From: Deltaproteobacteria bacterium
Lineage (GTDB): Bacteria; UBA10199; DSSB01
Direction: 5' to 3'
Length of the DNA: 12,631 nucleotides
NCBI GenBank assembly: GCA_021414045.1
Contig: JAIOPF010000375.1
Location: 1-12,631 of the forward strand
In this document: positions 6,608-12,631 of the stretch, in pieces
How positions within the stretch are numbered: position 1 is the stretch's first letter
Layout: each line of letters begins with the position of its first letter
Translations under genes and position numbers: made by a program
Notes under the pieces: model-generated
Database searches by the model: none
What the model was told of the DNA's origin: nothing
The model's input: the letters and a program-made list of their open reading frames with translations, nothing else

Positions 6608-6611
6608 AAAG

Positions 6612-8168
6612 ATGGCAGGGGAAATCAAACCGGTTCCAACCGGCGCGGATCAAACCGCGACCTTTAAATTCTTCCAAGAAACCGTCCAAGCAGAGCTGGA
6701 CAAAGCCGCCACGGCTTCCGGCAAGGCTCCAGTCAAGTTCGACTTGACCAAGGCCATGGTCTGGAACCGCGTCAACGGCGACGGCAGCTTCGACCTCGTC
6801 TACAACGATGAGAGCCTCGACTTTTTTTGCGGCGCCCAAGTGAATTGGAAGAGCCAAGAGATCCTCCTGCGAGCCGGCAAGATGAGCCAAGGCAAGGAAG
6901 AAATCGCCTCAGGCAAGCTGCCCGGCAAACCCGTCGCGGGCAAGTGGATCGACGATGCCTGCGCGGCCACCGAAAAACTCGCGGGCAAGGAAGAAATGGT
7001 CCAGGTCGACGGCAACGGGAAAGAAATTCCGGCGACCTGCCAAGACGGCATCGGCGACGCCCGTTTGGTCGGAGCCGACAAGTACGAGACGGTGAAGGAA
7101 TTCGAAAAGCAGTGCAAGACCCTCTTCGACAATTATGGCCAACGCAAGTTCGGCTTGAAACTGGGGGACCGTTTTGACCTGAAGCGCACGCGCATCGAAA
7201 ACCCATTTTTGGGCGAAGGCAATTACAGCCTCCTCTTCGAGAACCGCGCGAACAACTTTTTCTGCGAAGGCCTCATCGACACCGGCGTCCACACCATGAT
7301 GATGCGCTCGGGCAGCACCCGCGATTACGAGAAGGAAGAGGGCGAAATCGGCAACAGCCTCCCGATCAACGATGCCTGCACCATGACCAAGGGACTGATC
7401 GGCAAGGAAGAATTGGTCGACCCCGACAAATGCAAGGACGTGACGAAGACCGAGCGCAACCGCAGCGACCTCGTTTCCCTCGGCTGGAACGGTTTCCTGA
7501 CGATCTCGGCCCTTTGGGGCGGCTATCGGACCTATCGAAAGCTCTCCGCGATGCCTCGAGTGGTCGGCCTGACCCGCTTGCCCCTCATCCGCAATTTAGG
7601 TTGGGGCGCCTTGGCCTATGTGGGCTACGACACCCTCATGAGCAATTTCGTCACCGCCGACGACCCCCTGCGCAAGTATGGCAAATGGGTCGCCGGCGGC
7701 ACTGGACTCGCGGCTCCCGAAATCCTCCGCGCCACGGGCGCGGCTTCTCGCTTAGCCGCCATTCCCGGCGCGGCGCGCCTCGCTCCCATCGCCTCGCGGG
7801 CCTCCATCGGCTTGGCCCTGGTCTGGGGCATGAACAAGTGCTTCGAATGGGGCATCGGCAGCGACTATGAAGCCTCCGTCAACCGGCGCGTCACCGACCA
7901 AATCTACGACAAGCATGTCTACGAGTTGGACGGTTGGGATTTCTTGGTCCTTCCTCTCGCGGTCAAAGGAGTTCGCGCGGGCTCGCGCTTCCTCGCGCCC
8001 GACGCGATGAACTGGGCGGTGACCGTGGACAACGCCGATCTGAAAGCCGCCGTCTACGCCGAGGACAAGAAAAACTCCGAGGCCGGCGAGGAATTCATGA
8101 AGCAGCTCATCCCCAAGATGCTTTTCACGGAAAAGCGAAAGGGCTCGTCTTCATCGAGCAACCGGTGA
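6612..8168 (+). CDS. B1: family B two-repeat cysteine protein, frameshift-truncated, 518 aa
   Basis: Start ATG 6612, chosen over an upstream in-frame ATG at 6537 because it follows GGGGG and because M-A-G-E-I-K-P-V-P-T-G-A aligns with the B2 start. Residues about 15-146 and 160-277 are tandem repeats: helix, G-D-G/G-E-G-N strand motif, F-F-C (C73; C218), D-A-C (C117; C256), then a C-Q-D/C-K-D site (C143; C274). The helix cysteine of repeat 2 (C168) is Val in repeat 1. Four hydrophobic segments follow (about 293-305, 327-345, 357-372, 396-408), then G-S-D-Y-E-A and a helical tail. No signal peptide. The frame shifts near 8130-8135, giving a junk end with five serines in a row; the continuation matching B2 is in the -1 frame to 8329. 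The break falls where about 65 residues present in B2 are missing. Function unknown. Confidence 0.82.
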   Translation: MAGEIKPVPTGADQTATFKFFQETVQAELDKAATASGKAPVKFDLTKAMVWNRVNGDGSFDLVYNDESLDFFCGAQVNWKSQEILLRAGKMSQGKEEIASGKLPGKPVAGKWIDDACAATEKLAGKEEMVQVDGNGKEIPATCQDGIGDARLVGADKYETVKEFEKQCKTLFDNYGQRKFGLKLGDRFDLKRTRIENPFLGEGNYSLLFENRANNFFCEGLIDTGVHTMMMRSGSTRDYEKEEGEIGNSLPINDACTMTKGLIGKEELVDPDKCKDVTKTERNRSDLVSLGWNGFLTISALWGGYRTYRKLSAMPRVVGLTRLPLIRNLGWGALAYVGYDTLMSNFVTADDPLRKYGKWVAGGTGLAAPEILRATGAASRLAAIPGAARLAPIASRASIGLALVWGMNKCFEWGIGSDYEASVNRRVTDQIYDKHVYELDGWDFLVLPLAVKGVRAGSRFLAPDAMNWAVTVDNADLKAAVYAEDKKNSEAGEEFMKQLIPKMLFTEKRKGSSSSSNR

Positions 8169-8329
8169 ACGACTGGGCCCGCGAGATCTTCAATTCGGAC
8201 GGCACCTTGAAAGAAGGCGAAGACGCCCTGAAAAAGTTGAAGGATCGCTGGCCCCCGGTATTCATCAAGAAGGCCGAGCTGAATTCGCACGATCTGGAAC
8301 TGTCCGACAGCATGTCGCATTACGGTTGA
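8135..8329 (+). pseudogene. Displaced C-terminal tail of B1 (-1 frame)
   Basis: Read from 8135 this frame gives 64 residues, A-K-G-L-V-F-I-E-Q-P then N-D-W-A-R-E-I-F and D-G-T-L-K, which match the B2 tail around residues 544-569 almost residue for residue, ending at TGA 8327-8329. It has no start or ribosome binding site of its own and overlaps the end of the truncated frame. A single -1 shift near 8130-8135 would join it to B1 as a 572-residue protein. I see no classic slippery heptamer, so a recent mutation or a sequence error is more likely than programmed shifting. Confidence 0.75.
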
Positions 8330-8360
8330 CCACCGGGAAAAGCCCGTTCCGGAATCCCCG

Positions 8361-8385
8361 CAACCTTCCTCCTGTTTCGCCGATA
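8361..8385 (+). promoter_or_regulatory. ECF-like promoter box for gene B2 (CAACC-N15-CGATA)
   Basis: CAACC at 8361-8365 and CGATA at 8381-8385, spacing 15. A start near 8392 leaves about 50 nt of leader. In it, GACCGTC (8408-8414) pairs with GACGGTT (8426-8432, one G-U), ending 2 nt before the GGGGG ribosome binding site at 8435-8439. Between the B1 tail and the box there is only a weak CGGG/CCCG hairpin near 8334-8346, so B1 transcripts may read through. Confidence 0.7.
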
Positions 8386-8443
8386 AATCCCATCGACAAG
8401 GGTTTTCGACCGTCCGGGGTTTAAAGACGGTTGTGGGGGCAAA

Positions 8444-10297
8444 ATGTCAGGGGCACTTAAATCCGTTCCAGCCGGGGCGGAGCAAATTCCATCGTTCCAA
8501 TTATTTCTCGACACCTGCCAGGGTGAACTCAATCGCCGATCGCAGTCCACGGGAGTGGCTAAGACCACGATAGATCCGACCAAGGTCGCGATCTTCAATC
8601 GCTCGGAGGGAGACGGCCGATTCGAGGCGCTCTTCGAGGATCCCGCCAGCGATTTCAGTTGCGCGGGCCAATGGCTTTGGCAAAGCCGCGAACTCTTGAT
8701 CCGCGCGGGAAAGCGCAGCGACAAGACGATCACGCCGCTGGGCGGAGGCTGGATCTCCGACGCCTGCAGCGCCACCGAAAAACTCGCCGGACCGGAAGAA
8801 TTTTCCGGAGAGACCTGCCAAGACGGCGTCACCGACCCCAGATTATCAGGAGCCGAGAAGTTTTCGAGCGTGAAACAATTCGCCGACGGCTGCACCCAAC
8901 TGCTCGGCGGCAAGCTCTTCGACATGGGCCACACGCGGATCCTCAATCCCATCCCCCGCGACGGCAGCTACTCGCTGCTCTTCGAGAGCCGAGCGAAGAA
9001 TCTTTTCTGCATGGGCGAGGTGGACGCCAACATCCATCAGATGGCCCTGAGCTCGGGACCTCTACAAAATCTCGAGAACAGCCACCCCTCCTCGATGATC
9101 GAAATGACGGACGCCTGCACCATGACGCAGGGACTGCTCGGAGCCGATGAACTGCTTCAAGCCGATTGCAAGGACAGGACGGCCACCGAACGCAAGCGGG
9201 AAAGCTATATCAGTTACGCTTTTTACGGCGTGGCGAACGTCATCGCGATCACGGGAGCCTACAAGATCGGCAAGAGACTTTGGGCCTCCAAGGCCTTGGG
9301 AAGCTTGCGCGGCCTGCCTCTCGTCCGCAACCTCTGCACCGGCCTCCTCGCCTACGCCGCCTACGATGAATTCGCGGGGCTCTTTTTCGACAAGGACCAT
9401 CCCATCCGCCACTATGGCAAATGGGTCGCCGGCGGCGCGGGACTGCTGGTCCCCGAAGTCGCCGCTCGCACCGTGATCGGACAGCGCGTCGCCACGGCCC
9501 TCGTCGGCAGCCGGCTCGCTCCCATCGCCTCGCGCCTCACTTGGGGACTGGCCGCCGTCTGGGCGCTGGACTTGGGCGTCCGCCACTTCGTCGTCGGCAG
9601 CGATTACAATGCCTCGCTGAATAGCCGCGTCACGGACCAGGTCTACCACGACGACGGCCTCTACGATTGGGGCTGGAAAAAATGCATCAATCCCCTTTCT
9701 TGGCTGAACAAATCCCGCCGCGTCTTTCGCGCGGTGTCGCCCTCCGCAATGGAATGGGCCGTCGGCGACTTGGATAACAGCGATATCAGAGAAAAGATCA
9801 AGGCAGAATACCGCGAGGTCTCGAAACAGGCCGCGGCCCTGATCGAAACCGTTCTCCCAGCCTTCCTGCATTCTCCCAACCCGGTAGATATCAACGAAGC
9901 CGTCGATCTATTGAGCAAGGGCCCCATCGAACTGGATGAGGGAGAAATGCTGATGGAAAAGACCCTGGACGAAAGCGGAGTCGCCGCCCTCCGTCTGGAG
10001 CATGAAGAATTGAGCGAGGAGGACGTCGAGCGCTTTTGCCGCAAACTCATGATGAAGCGGGTGCAGGAATCGGCCAAAGCCCTGGTCTTCATCGACCAAC
10101 CGATGAACGACTGGGCCCGCGAAGTTTTCAATGCCGACGGCACACTCAAGGTTCAGGCCGACCCAAGTGGCGAGCTTCCCTCTCAAAAACTCCAACGTCG
10201 CTGGGCCGCCCCCAAAGAAGACCTCGCGGCGCCAGAGAAAACCGAAGTGACTTCAGAGGCTTACGAGCTCGCCCCTCCCATGAAGGATATGGGCTAA
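8444..10297 (+). CDS. B2: family B two-repeat cysteine protein, full length, 617 aa
   Basis: ATG after GGGGG at 8435-8439. This is the complete member of the family. Two tandem repeats each carry four cysteines in the same order: helix (C25; C150), F-x-C (C73; C189), D-A-C (C108; C225), and C-Q-D/C-K-D (C125; C242). The even number and the conservation suggest two disulfides or a metal site per repeat, though no export signal is visible. Hydrophobic segments at about 257-272, 297-313, 327-340 and 365-378 suggest a membrane-associated middle, followed by G-S-D-Y-N-A (385-390). The tail has a charged helical region, L-S-E-E-D-V (523-528), then N-D-W-A-R-E-V-F-N-A-D-G-T-L (555-568). The stretch 523-568 aligns without gaps to residues 528-573 of C, so it is probably ancestral and was lost from B1. 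Function unknown. Confidence 0.87.
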   Translation: MSGALKSVPAGAEQIPSFQLFLDTCQGELNRRSQSTGVAKTTIDPTKVAIFNRSEGDGRFEALFEDPASDFSCAGQWLWQSRELLIRAGKRSDKTITPLGGGWISDACSATEKLAGPEEFSGETCQDGVTDPRLSGAEKFSSVKQFADGCTQLLGGKLFDMGHTRILNPIPRDGSYSLLFESRAKNLFCMGEVDANIHQMALSSGPLQNLENSHPSSMIEMTDACTMTQGLLGADELLQADCKDRTATERKRESYISYAFYGVANVIAITGAYKIGKRLWASKALGSLRGLPLVRNLCTGLLAYAAYDEFAGLFFDKDHPIRHYGKWVAGGAGLLVPEVAARTVIGQRVATALVGSRLAPIASRLTWGLAAVWALDLGVRHFVVGSDYNASLNSRVTDQVYHDDGLYDWGWKKCINPLSWLNKSRRVFRAVSPSAMEWAVGDLDNSDIREKIKAEYREVSKQAAALIETVLPAFLHSPNPVDINEAVDLLSKGPIELDEGEMLMEKTLDESGVAALRLEHEELSEEDVERFCRKLMMKRVQESAKALVFIDQPMNDWAREVFNADGTLKVQADPSGELPSQKLQRRWAAPKEDLAAPEKTEVTSEAYELAPPMKDMG

Positions 10298-10302
10298 ACC
10301 CG

Positions 10303-10327
10303 CAACTTCCACCCCATTTCAACGATA
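10303..10327 (+). promoter_or_regulatory. ECF-like promoter box for gene C (CAACT-N15-CGATA)
   Basis: CAACT at 10303-10307 and CGATA at 10323-10327, spacing 15, beginning only 5 nt after the B2 stop codon. CGATA ends 19 nt before the ATG, so a transcript starting about 10334 would have a leader of only about 12 nt. Confidence 0.68.
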
Positions 10328-10346
10328 ATTCAGGGGTATTTGGGGA

Positions 10347-12404
10347 ATGTTAGGGAAGAGCCACGCACACGCTCTCTTCCCGGAAAATGTGGAGCAAATA
10401 GTGGTTCGCCTTACCGCCGAATTGATACGCCAAAATCCCGCGCTGTCGGCCTTCAGCGATTACATCGAGCAGACCTTGCATCGCGCGCCGAACCCTGGCG
10501 AGATCGAAGTCCTGAACGAGCGTCCGAACGATGGTATCCTGCAATTCACCTATATCGACGCCCAGACGAGAGAGGCCTTCGCCGCCCAACTGAACGCCGG
10601 TCAGCGAGTGGGCGCCCTGGAAGTCAATCACGGACCCATCCGCGACGTCGAGCGCACCATCCGGGGCCGACGGGTCACCCAGCCCGGCGTCATTTGGGTG
10701 AATGCCCACGCCACACCCATCAATGTCGCCGGTGCCTGCGATACCCTCCACGCCATCGGTGGAGAAGAAGAAAGCGGCTATACCTGCCCGGCCATTTCCG
10801 ATCCCACGAGCGGAAATCCTCCCTCGCAATTTTCAAGACGAGCCTCCTTCTTCGGCCAAAATTTGCTCGCCAACTGGACCGGCGCCGAGGTCATCGGTTG
10901 GGTATGGAAACGACGTTCTTTATCGGCCTACACGTACCGCACCTTGCCGGGCCTACTGCGGCCAGTCGGCACCAACGAACTTACCCTGGCCGAGCGAGCC
11001 CGCTTTCAGACGCCCGTCCTCGCAGCCGGCGCCATCACCATGCTGAGCGCGGAATCTTTTTCCAATCAAATCGGCTTGGATGCCAACGCCCACTACCAGG
11101 AGCGTTTCGCCTTGGGCGTTTATGGCGCCTACGGAAGCATGTGGGGGATGAACCGACTCATGAATCGCCGCACCCCCGGCGCTGGAGTCAACGCAACGAG
11201 TTTAGCCGCCGGCTTGCTGACCTCCGCCCTCGTCGACGCAACTCTCGGCCAAATGTGGGCTGAAGGTTCCTCCGAAAGGCAAACCGTGCGCATGGGCGCC
11301 TTCCTTCTACCTCAAGTTTACCAAATGGCCTTCGGCAAACGCACGCTGGCGCTTGCCGAAACTCGCGCGGGAAGCGCCGTCACCCGCTGGGGCGGACGCG
11401 CCTTGGCCGCGGGCTTCTATGCCGACGCGGCCTACATGGTCTGGCATCATGTCACCGGCAGCAATCGCGACGCCGGACGCGACAACTTGATCTACCGACG
11501 CGCCACCCAACTGCAAAATGTCGAAAGCAATTCCTTTTCCTGGCTCTTCCATGGCCTCGCCGAGACGGTGGCGCCCAGTCTCACCCAGCGCTACCTGGTC
11601 TCCGGCAACTACGTCGACCAGGCCCGCCGCGAGATCGAGGCCCAGGCTTCGGCCGCGGGCAACCACGCCCAAGCCTTCTTGGGACACGCGCTATTGATGG
11701 GACCCACCGGAACCCCCACCGACGCGAATTTTTACCGCGAATTGGACTTGAGTTGGCTGCGGGGCGACAACACCCTGCGCAATATTCGTCGCGCGGATGG
11801 AAGCGAGTTGCCAGTGGCGGACGTCGCCGAACAATTCAACGACCCTGACATCTACCGCCGCGTTATCGAGAACGGTACTCCCGACCAGCAAATCCAATAC
11901 GTACAACAGCAATTCCGGGGATTCCGGCTGAGCCGCGAGGACGTCCAAGAGATCCTGTCGCGAATTGCTCTGCACCATGTCCGCGGCGAGTTGCAGGACA
12001 TGCAATACACCGCCGGCAGCGACCAACGGCCTTTGGCCGATTGCTTCGACGCCAACGGCGCCTTGATTGCCGGCCGTGAATCGACTCTTCTCGGCCAGGT
12101 TTTTCCGGGACAAGAAATCAACGCCGAGCAAGTATTGGCCCTGCGCCGAGTCGGCCTCGCGCGCCGCATCCTCGAACTGCGGGCTTCGGATCCAACCGGA
12201 ACCCAACTGGCCGCCTATACCCGCATCGCCACCGAAATCGGCCTGGCCGACGCTTCCGGCAACCTGATCGAGGGCGAGGAAACACGCTACGCCCAAGCCT
12301 CGTTGGACAGCCACCCTGCTCCCGCGGCGCCCCTCGCGCCCCCGCGGCCGAGTCAGGGGCAGGTGCTGCAAGGCATCCTGGCCTACGGCGCCCAGCACGG
12401 TTGA
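10347..12404 (+). CDS. C: distant relative of family B, unknown function, 685 aa
   Basis: Start ATG 10347 is the first in frame; GGGG at 10342-10345 is too close and CAGGGG at 10331-10336 rather far, so a start at the GTG codon of residue 15 is possible. Residues about 15-150 resemble one family B repeat: the two last cysteines (A-C-D at C131, Y-T-C at C147) and G-x-E-E spacing are kept, while the helix and F-F-C cysteines are gone. Hydrophobic segments at about 223-235, 255-268, 282-297 and 352-366 precede G-S-N-R-D-A (371-376), matching the family B G-S-D-Y motif. The C-terminal half is helical. Residues 528-573 align with the B2 tail, and 591-640 look like a second copy; both end in a D-A-N/S-G-x-L motif. 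A Pro/Ala-rich linker (657-669) is near the end. No signal peptide. Function unknown. Confidence 0.85.
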   Translation: MLGKSHAHALFPENVEQIVVRLTAELIRQNPALSAFSDYIEQTLHRAPNPGEIEVLNERPNDGILQFTYIDAQTREAFAAQLNAGQRVGALEVNHGPIRDVERTIRGRRVTQPGVIWVNAHATPINVAGACDTLHAIGGEEESGYTCPAISDPTSGNPPSQFSRRASFFGQNLLANWTGAEVIGWVWKRRSLSAYTYRTLPGLLRPVGTNELTLAERARFQTPVLAAGAITMLSAESFSNQIGLDANAHYQERFALGVYGAYGSMWGMNRLMNRRTPGAGVNATSLAAGLLTSALVDATLGQMWAEGSSERQTVRMGAFLLPQVYQMAFGKRTLALAETRAGSAVTRWGGRALAAGFYADAAYMVWHHVTGSNRDAGRDNLIYRRATQLQNVESNSFSWLFHGLAETVAPSLTQRYLVSGNYVDQARREIEAQASAAGNHAQAFLGHALLMGPTGTPTDANFYRELDLSWLRGDNTLRNIRRADGSELPVADVAEQFNDPDIYRRVIENGTPDQQIQYVQQQFRGFRLSREDVQEILSRIALHHVRGELQDMQYTAGSDQRPLADCFDANGALIAGRESTLLGQVFPGQEINAEQVLALRRVGLARRILELRASDPTGTQLAAYTRIATEIGLADASGNLIEGEETRYAQASLDSHPAPAAPLAPPRPSQGQVLQGILAYGAQHG

Positions 12405-12406
12405 GT

Positions 12407-12631
12407 TTATTTTTTCATTCTCCTCATTCCCGTTTCGAGCAGACGATTGGCTTCGGCGGGCGGCATTTTCTTCCGAATGACCTCTTCCCGGATTTTTTTC
12501 ACCAGATCCAAAGCGTCGAGAACATCCTCCTCTTTCGCCCTACTCCGCAGTAGGCCCTCGTCTTCAGGGCCCGCCTCGAGGAGCTTCATGCCGTTCAATC
12601 CGTCAATGGCGGACTTCCAATATTTGAAGGA
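12407..12631 (-). CDS. 3' end of an unknown gene on the opposite strand (partial)
   Basis: On the - strand the frame is open from the right edge to a TAA at 12409-12407, 74 codons. A TTG at 12598 or an ATG at 12589 could start a small protein, but no stop separates them from the edge and no clear ribosome binding site is seen, so I treat it as the end of a longer gene. The visible part is highly charged and helical (E-E-D-V-L-D-A-L-D-L-V-K-K-I; repeated Arg/Lys at the end), with no motif I recognise. It converges on C with 2 nt between the stop codons and no room for a terminator. Confidence 0.5.
   Translation of the reverse strand, partial: SFKYWKSAIDGLNGMKLLEAGPEDEGLLRSRAKEEDVLDALDLVKKIREEVIRKKMPPAEANRLLETGMRRMKK

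Noticed and set aside
6537..6611. 25-residue N-terminal extension of B1
   Set aside because: It overlaps the promoter box and has no ribosome binding site; 6612 aligns with the B2 start.
8126..8141. Programmed -1 frameshift site in B1
   Set aside because: The local sequence (G GAA AAG) is not a standard slippery heptamer, and the shift coincides with a deletion junction.
8356..8438. Anti-Shine-Dalgarno pairing in the B2 leader (8356-8364 with 8430-8438)
   Set aside because: The upstream arm overlaps the -35 box, so it would be absent from transcripts started at the B2 promoter.
461..12406. tRNA or rRNA genes, CRISPR repeats, insertion sequences, attachment sites or known riboswitches between genes
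   Set aside because: I looked through the non-coding stretches and saw no cloverleaf, regularly spaced repeat, terminal inverted repeat with transposase, or aptamer I can name.

Overview
The window is a head-to-tail array of large, mutually related genes on the + strand, with one unrelated-looking gene end on the - strand at the right edge. I recognise none of the proteins as a named family. The DNA is GC-rich with long, clean ORFs, Shine-Dalgarno sites and intrinsic terminators. That fits a free-living Gram-negative bacterium, perhaps of a deltaproteobacterial-type lineage, but this is a guess from composition. There is no sign of phage, transposon, CRISPR, tRNA or rRNA.

Layout: (1) 2-460, the 3' end of a gene cut by the window edge. 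(2) Three family 'A' paralogues at 678-2396, 2675-4177 and 4537-6339. Each starts M-T-P-P, has an EF-hand-type calcium loop near residue 75 and a conserved C-terminus. The middle copy has lost 71 residues in frame. (3) Two family 'B' paralogues at 6612-8168 and 8444-10297. Each has two tandem cysteine-patterned repeats, then several hydrophobic helices. The first copy is truncated by a frameshift at a deletion junction, and its old tail is still readable to 8329. (4) A more distant relative, 'C' (10347-12404), with one degenerate cysteine repeat, similar helices and a tail that contains the B tail motif at least twice. (5) 12407-12631, - strand, the 3' end of another unknown gene.

The strongest regulatory observation is that every one of the six complete genes is preceded by the same bipartite box, CAAC(C/T), exactly 15 nt, CGATA. 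Counted from the CAAC core this is CAAC-N16-CGATA, the layout of extracytoplasmic-function (ECF) sigma factor promoters (AAC in the -35, CG-start -10, fixed spacing). The box lies after a terminator-like hairpin where one exists and before a leader. I therefore read the locus as single-gene units under one alternative sigma factor rather than one long operon. A1 and A2 have long leaders with a shared three-hairpin fold. A2 and A3 share a structured segment after their stop codons, followed by a stem-loop.

How the genes work together can only be inferred: co-regulated, lineage-specific paralogues, without recognisable signal peptides, with putative calcium-binding (A) and cysteine-paired (B) domains joined to hydrophobic helices. 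Nothing in the window gives an enzymatic function.
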